Shown here piece after piece: positions 38,115 to 46,004 of a DNA stretch of 64,000 bases (positions within the stretch are counted from its first letter, which is position 1; every line of letters begins with the position of its first letter). Position numbers and translations under genes: made by a program. The stretch is from Natrinema salinisoli. Lineage in GTDB: Archaea > Halobacteriota > Halobacteria > Halobacteriales > Natrialbaceae. The stretch is taken from NCBI RefSeq assembly GCF_020405205.1, contig NZ_CP084469.1, positions 2,790,001-2,854,000 on the forward strand. The letters are read 5' to 3'. Below the pieces are notes generated by a model. The model made no database searches. It was not told the origin of the DNA and saw only the letters and a list, made by a program, of their open reading frames with translations.

Positions 38115-38225
38115 CGACTGTTTGACTATTTCTGAGAGGACTCGTCGAATATGACGCTATAGTGCCCACACAGCACCATATACGACTTCCGCATGTTTTA
38201 AGCGAGGTGGAAAGTACGAATTCGT

Positions 38226-39350
38226 ATGAACGGTCGCGTCCGCTTGACGGCCGTCGTCGCGGTACTCCTCCTCGGAACGGGACCGGTGGGAGCCGCCACC
38301 GGGGCCGCGACCACTGCTCAATCACAGTCGAACCCGTTTGCAGTCCAGCAGGACCAGATCGACGCGGACGAGGTCCGAATGGACGTCGCGGTCCAGCCGA
38401 ACGGAACCGCCGAGTGGACCCTCGAGTTCTGGGTTCACCTGGACGACGACGAGAGCGAGACGGCGTTCGAATCGCTGCAGTCGGACGTCCGAGACGATCC
38501 CGACAATTACACGCAGAACTTCGCCGACCGGATGGACGAGACGGTCAGCGCGGCGAGCGACGCGACGGGCCGAGAGATGTCCGCCGACGGATTTACGGTG
38601 ACGACCGAGCGCCAGTCGCTCGCGCGCGAGTACGGCGTCGTCAGGTACACGTTCCGCTGGGACGGGTTCGCAGCGGTCGACGGCGACGAACTCCGAGCCG
38701 GCGACGCCATCGAGGGGATCTACCTCGACGACGGCACGCGGTTGTTGATCGAGTGGCCGGAGGAATACGAACGGACGTCAGTCACGCCCGAGCCGGACGA
38801 CGAACGGGATCGCGCGGTGATCTGGCGGGGCGGCGAGACCGATTTCGTCTCCGGCGAGCCCCGCGTCGTCGTTACCGCCGGCGGACTCGGGACGGCGACC
38901 CTCGCGGGAACCGCGGTCGTCGTCGTGGGACTCGCCGCCGCCGGCGCGTGGTGGTACCGCAACCGCGAGTCGACGGCTGGTCAGACGGCCAGCGGGGAGG
39001 ACACACCCGCGCCCAGTACCGAATCCGAGCCGACGGACGGATCGGGCACCGCGACGGCGGCCCCGGCGACAGACGGTTCGGCGGCCGTGAGCGCGGCGGG
39101 AGCGGCCGATACCGAGCTCCTCAGCAACGAGGAGCAGGTCCTCCAGCTCCTCGAGGATCAGGGCGGCCGGATGAAGCAACAGGCGGTCGTCGAGGAGCTC
39201 GGCTGGACCGACGCCAAGACCAGCAAGGTCGTCAGCGGCCTCCGCGAGGACGGTAAACTCGAGTCGTTCCGTCTGGGTCGCGAGAACGTCCTCTCGCTGC
39301 CGGACGAGGACGAGGGGGCGAACGAGGTCGACGGTGACGGACCGGCGTGA
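38226..39350 (+). CDS. Membrane-anchored winged-helix protein (DUF7345-like)
   Basis: A 374-residue protein in three parts. A signal peptide (1-25) and an extracytoplasmic domain (to about 210, with EVRMDVAVQPNGTAEWTLEF) come first. One transmembrane helix follows (about 214-244, ending GAWWYRNRE). A cytoplasmic linker rich in Ala, Thr and Ser leads to a winged helix (298-357: LLSNEEQVLQLLEDQGGRMK, then QQAVVEELGWTDAKTSKVVS). It could bind DNA in answer to an envelope signal without a kinase. A TATA-like TTTTAAG lies at 38195-38201. Similar haloarchaeal proteins are known only as DUF7345/7343-type. Confidence 0.85.
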   Translation: MNGRVRLTAVVAVLLLGTGPVGAATGAATTAQSQSNPFAVQQDQIDADEVRMDVAVQPNGTAEWTLEFWVHLDDDESETAFESLQSDVRDDPDNYTQNFADRMDETVSAASDATGREMSADGFTVTTERQSLAREYGVVRYTFRWDGFAAVDGDELRAGDAIEGIYLDDGTRLLIEWPEEYERTSVTPEPDDERDRAVIWRGGETDFVSGEPRVVVTAGGLGTATLAGTAVVVVGLAAAGAWWYRNRESTAGQTASGEDTPAPSTESEPTDGSGTATAAPATDGSAAVSAAGAADTELLSNEEQVLQLLEDQGGRMKQQAVVEELGWTDAKTSKVVSGLREDGKLESFRLGRENVLSLPDEDEGANEVDGDGPA

Positions 39351-39517
39351 CTCGAGGTGACGGATACCGCATTCGCCGGGGCGGATGGGCGGATCGATCG
39401 AAACCGCCGAAACCGACGGACGGCGACGGATCGAAAACGGCGTTGAATGGCGTTAACCGTCGGTGAACCCAAGTCATCGTCTCGAGTATATATTACCCAA
39501 CGAAGCAATTGACATCC

Positions 39518-40183
39518 ATGAATCGAACCACGTCGATAACGCTGGCAGTAATGCTCGTCGTCGCGATGGTCGCGGTTCCGCTCGCCGCGGCGAGCGTCGC
39601 CTCGAACGGAAGCGCACAGGACGATACCGAGTCAGGAAACGAGTCGATCAAACCCGGCGAACAGTTCGCCGCCGCCGTCGGCGTCCAGAACGCCGAGGTC
39701 GAGGGCGACGTCTCGGAACGGGCCTTCGGCGTCAGGATCGCGAACGCCGAAACGAACGAGACGAAAGCCGCCGTCGTCGCCGAGCAGTACGAGGAAAGCG
39801 AAGCGCGTCTCGCGGAGCTCGAGGACAGACTCGAGGCGTTAAACGAGTCGCGCGAGGCCGGTGAGATCAGCGAGGGCCGCTATCGCGCGGAAGTCGCGAA
39901 GACCACCGCCGAGATGCGAACGATCGAGCGACAGGCCGCGACGGCCGAGACGACCGCGGCCGGATTGCCCGACGACGTGCTCGCCGACCGCGGCGTCGAC
40001 GTCGACTCCATCCGAGCGCTGCGAGACCGCGCCGGTGACCTCGGCGGGCCGGACACGGCGGCGATCGCCCGTTCGATCGCCGGTAACGATGTCGGACAGT
40101 CGATGGGCGACGACCGCGCCGCCCACGGACCGGGTGGCGGTGGCAACGAATCCCGGACGGACGGGAACGGAACGAGCGACTAA
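39518..40183 (+). CDS. Secreted coiled-coil protein (DUF7096-like)
   Basis: A 221-residue exported protein with a signal peptide (residues 1-27). A globular part (GEQFAAAVGVQNAEVEGDVS) precedes a coiled coil (about 85-150: EESEARLAELEDRLEALNES, then EGRYRAEVAKTTAEMRTIER). The C-terminus is rich in Gly, Asp and Asn. It resembles a haloarchaeal family I recall as DUF7096. Its neighbour upstream is the membrane-anchored winged-helix protein with an external domain, so a ligand or partner relation is possible but not shown. TATATATTA at 39486-39494 is a likely promoter. Confidence 0.8.
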   Translation: MNRTTSITLAVMLVVAMVAVPLAAASVASNGSAQDDTESGNESIKPGEQFAAAVGVQNAEVEGDVSERAFGVRIANAETNETKAAVVAEQYEESEARLAELEDRLEALNESREAGEISEGRYRAEVAKTTAEMRTIERQAATAETTAAGLPDDVLADRGVDVDSIRALRDRAGDLGGPDTAAIARSIAGNDVGQSMGDDRAAHGPGGGGNESRTDGNGTSD

Positions 40184-40273
40184 CGACCCGGGACGAGCGG
40201 CTAACGGACCGGCCGGCTGCACCGAACCTGACGACGAGTCGTTCGCAGTGCGAGGCGATCGCGGCGCACTTTC

Positions 40274-40280
40274 GTTTTTT
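40274..40280 (+). terminator. T-run between the DUF7096-like and Lrp-like genes
   Basis: A run of T residues (CGTTTTTTACGG) 90 bp after the coiled-coil protein gene and 26 bp before the next ATG. It could end upstream transcription. It overlaps the position where a TATA element for the next gene would be expected. Confidence 0.35.
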
Positions 40281-40306
40281 ACGGGACGGGATCGTAGCTG
40301 GGTGAG

Positions 40307-40537
40307 ATGGTCCACGCGTACGCGATGATCGACACCGCAGCGGGAACCGCCGAAGAGGTGTGTCAGTCCCTTCGCGACGATGCGGGCGTCACAGAGGCAC
40401 ACGTCATCACGGGCGATTTCGACATCATGGTCGAGTTGACCGGCGAGGAGCCCCGCGACATACTCCAGACGGTTACCGAATCCGTTCGACCGCTCGAGGG
40501 CGTCGGGGCGACCCGAACGTACCTCTGTATCGACTGA
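40307..40537 (+). CDS. Stand-alone Lrp/AsnC ligand-binding domain
   Basis: A 76-residue protein that is only the effector-binding (RAM/ACT-like) half of an Lrp/AsnC regulator: MVHAYAMIDTAAGTAEEVCQ, then VTEAHVITGDFDIMVELTGE, with the usual TRTYLCID end. There is no HTH. Such free domains form ring-shaped oligomers that bind amino acids and modulate partner regulators. It is next to the membrane-anchored winged-helix operon, but no direct link is shown. The length is normal for this group. Confidence 0.9.
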   Translation: MVHAYAMIDTAAGTAEEVCQSLRDDAGVTEAHVITGDFDIMVELTGEEPRDILQTVTESVRPLEGVGATRTYLCID

Positions 40538-41036
40538 CACCGGAGGTCGATCGGATCGTCAGGAAGGGGGAGCAGTTACCGACGGGTCCGTTCGGACGAA
40601 CGCAATCGGGTGAGAGATCGTGGGACATCACGGGAGTCATGGATACCGGATCGATATCCCGCCGATCGGAGCCGGCTACGGGACGCGATGGACGGGTTCG
40701 AATCGCTCGCTTCGAAAGGAGAGCCGTCCGTACACCGACAGCGGGTGACGTCTCGAGGGACGATATGACGGCGATCGAATCAAATCGGACGCCGACCGGG
40801 TCGGGTGGGTGGGTAATCGACGGATCGAGCTCCGACCCACCGTCGCGTACCGGCAGCTCCTCGACGGTGTGGTGACCGATCGAGGTTCACTTCTAGCGAG
40901 CCCGTATCAGCACGAATTTTGAGACACCAATTGGGACCCATAGAACCGTTATACCCGGGTAAATGCGGTCAAATCGGCGAAACTCGTCGCTATCAACTAT
41001 CCGGATTAAGTGATTGTCCGAGGAGGACCAGATGCG
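40538..41036. other. 499-bp gap before the second envelope module
   Basis: I see no convincing gene; a frame at about 40639-40875 is basic and unlike neighbouring proteins. A purine-rich Shine-Dalgarno-like AGGAGG at 41021-41026 belongs to the next gene. Confidence 0.45.
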
Positions 41037-41444
41037 ATGAACGGAACGAAACTACTCACGGCGGCGATGGCGGCGCTGGTGTTGGTCGGCGGCCTGACCG
41101 CCGTCGGCGCGGCGACGCCCGCGGACGTATCGAACGCGAACAGCGGCGAAGCGGAGGCGACGAACGCGAGCGAGGCGGACGACGACACGGCCGAGACAAC
41201 CAACGCGAGCGAGAACGCGGACACCGCTGACGATCGGGCTGGTACCGTCGGACCGGCTGACGGGCTGCCCGAACGGATGCCCGATCACGTGAGCGAGATT
41301 CACGACACGATCGAGTCGTTCCTCGACGGATCGATCGATTCCCTCGGCGAGTCGGTGAGCGACCTCCGATCCGACGATAGCGGCGAAGAGACCAGTGACG
41401 ATGAAAACGGCGGAGACGGCGACGCTGCAGCCCATAGCAGCTAA
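41037..41444 (+). CDS. Secreted acidic protein, 'LPE-VP' family member 3
   Basis: A 135-residue protein with a signal peptide (1-26, ALVLVGGLTAVGAATP), an Asn/Ala/Glu-rich acidic segment, the family motif GPADGLPERMPDHVSEIHDT followed by IESFLDGSIDSLGESVSDLR (residues 75-114) and an acidic end. The motif is closest to member 1 (DHVS.IHD.I.SFL). The ATG at 41037 follows AGGAGG at 41021-41026. It is followed after 63 bp by a DUF4382 lipoprotein gene, so the secreted protein/lipoprotein pairing recurs. Confidence 0.8.
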   Translation: MNGTKLLTAAMAALVLVGGLTAVGAATPADVSNANSGEAEATNASEADDDTAETTNASENADTADDRAGTVGPADGLPERMPDHVSEIHDTIESFLDGSIDSLGESVSDLRSDDSGEETSDDENGGDGDAAAHSS

Positions 41445-41507
41445 CACACGGAAACGGACATCTCGTACCGGACGAAGATCGAATCCAGATCACACGGATT
41501 CAAATCC

Positions 41508-42200
41508 ATGACAGAACTCAATCGACGGACGTATCTCAAATCGGCAGGCATCGCAACGGTAGGAACGATCGGACTGGCTGGCTGTACCGGCGCGAACGCA
41601 GCGACCGGGACGCTCGCGACGCAGGTCACGGACCAGCCGGGAGACATCGCTGACTTCGAGTCGTGCATCGTCACGATCCAGGGAATCTGGGTCAAACCGA
41701 GCGGCGACGGCAGCGATGGCGAAGACGCGGAGGCAACGGACAACGAAACGGACGACCAGCAAGACGGGAACGAAACCGACGATCAGCAGGACGGGAACGA
41801 GACGGTCGACGAGCAGGACGAAAGCGACGTCGACGAAAGCGACGGGCGCGAGTACCACGAGTTCGACGAGCCCCAGGAAGCGGACCTCGTGCAACTGCAG
41901 AACGGGAACACCCAGCTGGTCGACGAACGCGAACTCGAGGCCGGGGCCTACGAGTTCCTCCAGCTCGACGTGACGGGCGTCGAGGGCGTGCTCGAGGACG
42001 GCGGGCAGGCCGAGGTCGGGACGCCCGGGAACGCACCGCTCCAGTTCAAGCACCGGTTCGAGATCCGCGAGGACCAGACGACGACCTTCGTAGGAGACTT
42101 CACGCCCGTTCACCGAGGCCAGACCGAACAGTACCTCCTCCAGCCCGTCGCGAACGGAACGCAGGTCGAGTACGAGGACACGACGCAGGATGACGGGTAG
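41508..42200 (+). CDS. Tat lipoprotein with DUF4382 domain, paralog 2
   Basis: A 230-residue paralog of the lipoprotein at 36569. It has a twin-arginine motif (NRRTYLKSAG), a lipobox LAGC (Cys at about residue 26) and the DUF4382 domain starting GTLATQVTDQPGDIADFESC and ending YLLQPVANGTQVEYED. The acidic insert between strands is made of repeated DDQQDGNET units, differing from the insert in paralog 1, while the flanking domain is about three-quarters identical. Its stop codon overlaps the start of a tiny membrane protein gene. Confidence 0.88.
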   Translation: MTELNRRTYLKSAGIATVGTIGLAGCTGANAATGTLATQVTDQPGDIADFESCIVTIQGIWVKPSGDGSDGEDAEATDNETDDQQDGNETDDQQDGNETVDEQDESDVDESDGREYHEFDEPQEADLVQLQNGNTQLVDERELEAGAYEFLQLDVTGVEGVLEDGGQAEVGTPGNAPLQFKHRFEIREDQTTTFVGDFTPVHRGQTEQYLLQPVANGTQVEYEDTTQDDG

Positions 42201-42387
42201 CGCAGCGGTGCTGTTCGCCGGCCCGATCAGCTCGCCGTTGATGCTCGTCGTGGCGGCGATCCTGGTGGTCCTCGTCCTGGTGTTCGGCCGGGGCCTGTTG
42301 GCGCTGACGTGGCGGGTCGTTCTCAACGCCCTCGCCATCGTCCTCGCCCTCTGGATACTCGCTGCGCTCGGGATCGGCCCGTTTTGA
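42190..42387 (+). CDS. 65-residue membrane protein overlapping the lipoprotein gene
   Basis: A 65-residue very hydrophobic protein with two transmembrane helices (residues about 13-35 and 40-60: LVVAAILVVLVLVFGRGLLA, then WRVVLNALAIVLALWILAAL). It starts at ATG 42190, 11 bases inside the lipoprotein gene, in a different frame, so it is likely co-translated. It takes the place held by the four-helix protein gene after the first lipoprotein gene. Family unknown. A later ATG at 42241 is less likely because it would remove the overlap. Confidence 0.65.
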   Translation: MTGSAAVLFAGPISSPLMLVVAAILVVLVLVFGRGLLALTWRVVLNALAIVLALWILAALGIGPF

Positions 42388-42552
42388 GCCGCAGCGATTC
42401 TGAAAACGCGTTCCGGTCGACGACAGTAAGCCAAACGAGTTCCAGTACCGCGTGATCGGCCAGCTGTTTTTGCGACCGGATTCGAGCGATCGATACCGAG
42501 CCACCGGTTACTCGTCCGCGGGTTTAAGTACGAAACCGCGGCCAACGACCCC

Positions 42553-43329
42553 ATGATCGACGACTCGATCCGCGTTCTTGCGGGCGACTGCACCGTTATT
42601 GCCGAAGATACCGACCGCGAGGAGTACCGCGGCCGAGTGACCACGATCGTCAAACCAGACAACACCGTCCTCGTCCACGACATCGATGGCTACCAGCCCG
42701 TCGCGTGGCTGACGCGGGCCGATAGCGTCTCGAGCGACCGACAGGACGGCTTCACGCTCGTCGCGAAGAAAGACACCCAGACGCTGCGGATCGCCGCCCA
42801 TGAACGGGACGGGTTCGCACACTATCCCTCCTCGGCGGCCGGAACGCCCGTCGGTACGTGTCCCGACTGCGGGGGCGCGCTCGTCCGCTCGAGCGGCGTT
42901 CACTGCGTCGGCTGTGGCGACCGCTACGGCGTGCCGGCGGACGCGACGGTCCGGGACGAACACTGCGATTGCGACTGCGGGCTCCCGAAGATGCGCGTCG
43001 AGCGCGGCCTCGCGTTCAACGTCTGCCTCGATAGGGGCTGTGAGTCCCTCGACGCGGCGGTCAAACAGGTGTTCGACCGCGAGTGGGCGTGCCCGGAACC
43101 GAACTGCGACGGCGACCTTCGGATCCTCCGCCGCGGCGGCCTCATCGCCGGCTGCGAGCACTACCCCGACTGCGACACCGGCTTCGCCGTCCCCGCCGGC
43201 GTCGTCGACGGCGAGTGCGACTGCGGGCTCCCGACCTTCGAAACACGGAGTGGTATCCGCTGTCTCGACGCGACCTGCGATCGGGCACTCGAGGGGGCGC
43301 TCGAGGCCGAATCGACGGCCGACGACTGA
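42553..43329 (+). CDS. NucS-like (DUF91) and zinc-ribbon protein
   Basis: A 258-residue protein. The N-terminal 75 residues (VLAGDCTVIAEDTDREEYRG, then TTIVKPDNTVLVHDIDGYQP) resemble the DNA-binding N-terminal domain of NucS/DUF91 nucleases. The rest holds several Cys-rich ribbons: CPDCGG...CVGCG, CDCDCGLP...CLDRGC, CPEPNCDGDL...CEHYPDC and CDCGLP...CLDATC, like topoisomerase I C4 fingers. The NucS nuclease domain itself is missing. It probably binds single-stranded or branched DNA in repair, but activity is unknown. It lies upstream of endA. Confidence 0.85.
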   Translation: MIDDSIRVLAGDCTVIAEDTDREEYRGRVTTIVKPDNTVLVHDIDGYQPVAWLTRADSVSSDRQDGFTLVAKKDTQTLRIAAHERDGFAHYPSSAAGTPVGTCPDCGGALVRSSGVHCVGCGDRYGVPADATVRDEHCDCDCGLPKMRVERGLAFNVCLDRGCESLDAAVKQVFDREWACPEPNCDGDLRILRRGGLIAGCEHYPDCDTGFAVPAGVVDGECDCGLPTFETRSGIRCLDATCDRALEGALEAESTADD

Positions 43330-43663
43330 ACGAACCGCCGTGTCTAAACGTGGTGACTGCCACCCCGCGAGAGCATCCCGACCAGCCGGCGTTGCGGTGG
43401 GTGGGACTGAAAGGGGCTGACTCGGTCCGGGACGCCGGACGACGCAAGGACCGCAACCGAACGAAGTGAGGTGAGGACCACAGCGAGTCCTGCGACCGGA
43501 GCGAGTCAGGGGCTTTCAAGGTGTTCGAATCGGAGACAATTCAGAATCCGATCACGGTTCTCGGATCGGATATCACCGAAGCGATAGTTCAATGATAACG
43601 TACGGCACTCCCGAATAAGAATCGATCCGCAGCCACTTAGTGCCGGCCGGCAAAGCCACGGGT
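43330..43663. other. 334-bp gap with a haloarchaeal intergenic repeat
   Basis: No gene. It contains a mosaic element at 43396-43530 (separate entry). The last 100 bases are AT-richer and hold the likely endA promoter. Confidence 0.55.
43396..43530. repeat. Intergenic GGTGGGACTGAAAGGGGC-type element
   Basis: The element begins GGTGGGTGGGACTGAAAGGG, contains GAACGAAGTGAGGTGAGGAC and GGAGCGAGTC modules and ends GGGGCTTTCAAGGTGTTCG. I remember the same order of blocks between genes of other haloarchaea, but only one copy is present in this window. No function is known to me. Confidence 0.55.
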
Positions 43664-44740
43664 ATGTCACTCGAGGGGCGGTTCGACGCGGACGAGGGTC
43701 TCGTCCGCGTGGGCAGCGACGCTCGCCAGCGGTATCACGACTCGCGGGGCTACGGCTATCCGCTCGAGGGGAACGAGATCGCCCTCGCGCCAGTCGAGGC
43801 GGCGCACCTGCTCTATCGCGGTGATCTCGAGGTGGTTACCGACGCGGCGAGCGGCGACCGACTGGGGTTCCGCGAGTTCATCGCACGCGAACCCGGCGAC
43901 GATTTCGGCGTCCGGTTCCTCGTCTACGCAGACCTGCGCTCGCGGGGCTTTTACCTCTCGCCGGCCGCGGAGCCGTGGGTACCGAACCCGCCCGGCGGCG
44001 AGGCCGACTTCGCGGTCTTTCCGCGGGGGAAGGGACCGCGCGACGGCGAAATCGCCTACGCGTTGCGGGTCATCGGCGAGCGGACCGACATTCCCGCCGC
44101 CGAGCTCGCCGAGGGCGTGCTGGCCGTCGTCGACGAAGAGAGCGAGATCACCTACTTCGAGGTCGATCGCCGGGATCCGACCGGCACGTCAGGTGCTGAC
44201 ACCGCACTGCCCGAGGGCTGCGAGGCCGACCTCCTCGCCGATCGCGTCGTCGTCTGGGAACCGCCCCTCGACCTCTACGAGCGGACGTTCTACGGGCAAC
44301 CGCTCGAGGGACGGGAGTACGACGAGCCGACGCTGCAGTGTTCGCTGCTCGAAGCGACGTACCTCGCCGAGCGGGGCGCGATCGACCTCGAATCGTCGAC
44401 GGTTTGTGCGCGCGGTCGCGAGGTCGAGGGCGAGCGCTTCGATCGGCGGCTGACCGTCTACACGGAACTCCGAGAACGCGGCGTCGTCCCCAAAACGGGC
44501 TACAAGTTCGGCGCGGACTTCCGGACCTACGCCGACGTGGAGTCCGTCGAGAACCTCGGCCACTCCGAGCTGCTCGTTCGCGTGCATCCGGCGGAGTACG
44601 TCTTCGAACCGCGGGATCTGGCGCTTGACGTCCGGCTCGCCCACGGCGTCCGGAAGACGATGGTGTTCGCGCTCGTCGGTGACGGGTCGGACCGGAGCGA
44701 AGGAATCGAGTGGTGGTCGCTCGAGCGCCTGACGCCGTAG
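43664..44740 (+). CDS. endA: tRNA-splicing (bulge-helix-bulge) endonuclease
   Basis: A 358-residue homodimeric-type splicing endonuclease with a duplicated fold, as in other haloarchaea. The C-terminal active site is intact: Tyr280 (TGYKFGADF), His308 (RVHPAEYVF) and Lys331 (HGVRKTMVFA). The N-terminal repeat has lost this triad but keeps ELAEG and YFEVDRRDP-like segments. It cuts bulge-helix-bulge structures in pre-tRNA (for example tRNA-Trp) and pre-rRNA. Start chosen at 43664 (MSLEGRFD). TrpS is encoded 3.5 kb downstream. Confidence 0.95.
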   Translation: MSLEGRFDADEGLVRVGSDARQRYHDSRGYGYPLEGNEIALAPVEAAHLLYRGDLEVVTDAASGDRLGFREFIAREPGDDFGVRFLVYADLRSRGFYLSPAAEPWVPNPPGGEADFAVFPRGKGPRDGEIAYALRVIGERTDIPAAELAEGVLAVVDEESEITYFEVDRRDPTGTSGADTALPEGCEADLLADRVVVWEPPLDLYERTFYGQPLEGREYDEPTLQCSLLEATYLAERGAIDLESSTVCARGREVEGERFDRRLTVYTELRERGVVPKTGYKFGADFRTYADVESVENLGHSELLVRVHPAEYVFEPRDLALDVRLAHGVRKTMVFALVGDGSDRSEGIEWWSLERLTP

Positions 44741-44831
44741 CGAACCAGTGTTACACGCGAACTGGTAGTCCGACTGAAATTTATTTATCCACAACGGAAA
44801 CGTAAAAGTTCCGACCGGAGAGTGTGAGCGT

Positions 44832-45992
44832 ATGCAACTCGAGGTGATCGGCGTCGGGGGGGCGGGTTGTCGAATCGCCGATGCGATCAGAGCCGCGGAG
44901 CCGGCGGAACACTCGTTTCTCACCGACGTGTTCGCGTTCGATACCGACGAATCGGATCTGGAGCGCGTCGTCGTTCCCGAATCGCATCGCCACCGGTACG
45001 GTGGGGGAACCGGACTCGAAGATGGGGACGATCTCGAGGGGAACTTCGAACAGGGATTCGAGATCGGTCGGGCGGCGTCCGACGAGCTCCTGGCAGTACT
45101 GGATCGCGGGACGCCGTCCGCTGCCGACGCGTTTCTCGTCGCCGTCGGTCTCGGCGGTGCAACGGGCGGCGGAACGGCACCGGCGCTCGTCACCGCACTA
45201 CAGCGACAGTACGACGTCCCGGTGTACGTCCTCGCGACGCTCCCGGCCGACCGGGAGTTCGATCCCGACGCCGACACGGCCGGAACCGGACCGCACGCGG
45301 GGACGACCGCGAGGAACGACGGCAGCGGGGTCCCGCGACCGAACGCCGCGACGAACGCGATCATCGCGCTCGACCGACTCGACGGGCTCGCGAACGCGAT
45401 CATCCTCTTCGACAACGAGGCGTGGCTTCAGCCCGGCGAGACGGTCGCCGACGCCCGCAACCGCTGTAATCGGGAGCTGGCGGCGCGAGTGGGAGCCATC
45501 TTCGCCGGCGGGGGAGCCGGATCGGGCGAGACGACCGCCCAGAACGTCGTCGACGCGGCCGATATCAACCGGATCCTCGGCAACGAATCAGCCATCGTCA
45601 CACTCGGGTACGGAGACCAGGACGCCGACACGGGCGGCTCGCGGTTCGGCCTCGGCCTCGTCTCCTCGGAGCCGGACGTCGACACGGGTGAGGCAGTCAG
45701 CGCCATCGAAACCGTCGTCCAGAAGGGGATTCGCGGCAAGCTCACCCTCCAGTGCGACCCCGAGACGGCCGAGCGCGGGCTGTTGATCGTCGGCGGCCCC
45801 CCGGCGTGGCTCAACCGCCGGGCGATCGCGGAGGGGCGCGGGACGCTCGAGTCGACCGTGGGTGAGAACGGCGTCCTCGGCGGCGATGCGCCGCGACCCG
45901 ACGGTGAGTCGGTCTTCGCGGCGGTGGTACTGGCCGACGTCGAGTCCGATCGAGTCGCGGAACTGCGGGCGGCAGCAGACGCGGCGCGGTAG
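44832..45992 (+). CDS. CetZ-like tubulin/FtsZ superfamily GTPase
   Basis: A 386-residue tubulin-superfamily GTPase. The N-terminal GVGGAGCRIADAIR loop binds nucleotide. The tubulin signature loop is VGLGGATGGGTAPAL (residues about 105-119), a variant of GGGTGTG. The T7-like segment is VVDAADINRIL with acidic residues in the usual place. It is shorter and more divergent than FtsZ1/FtsZ2 and falls nearest to the archaeal CetZ group, whose known members control cell shape and motility. It lies between endA and an ornithine cyclodeaminase family gene with no division genes nearby. Confidence 0.85.
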   Translation: MQLEVIGVGGAGCRIADAIRAAEPAEHSFLTDVFAFDTDESDLERVVVPESHRHRYGGGTGLEDGDDLEGNFEQGFEIGRAASDELLAVLDRGTPSAADAFLVAVGLGGATGGGTAPALVTALQRQYDVPVYVLATLPADREFDPDADTAGTGPHAGTTARNDGSGVPRPNAATNAIIALDRLDGLANAIILFDNEAWLQPGETVADARNRCNRELAARVGAIFAGGGAGSGETTAQNVVDAADINRILGNESAIVTLGYGDQDADTGGSRFGLGLVSSEPDVDTGEAVSAIETVVQKGIRGKLTLQCDPETAERGLLIVGGPPAWLNRRAIAEGRGTLESTVGENGVLGGDAPRPDGESVFAAVVLADVESDRVAELRAAADAAR

Positions 45993-46004
45993 TGCGGGCT
46001 CGTA

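Noticed and set aside
40690-40715. GGGTTCGAATCGC stretch resembling a tRNA T-arm
   Set aside because: No acceptor, D-arm or anticodon stem can be built around it.
40639-40875. Possible 79-residue gene between the Lrp-like gene and the second envelope module
   Set aside because: The product would be basic and Arg/Ser-rich in an acidic proteome, with no motif and no promoter or ribosome site of note.
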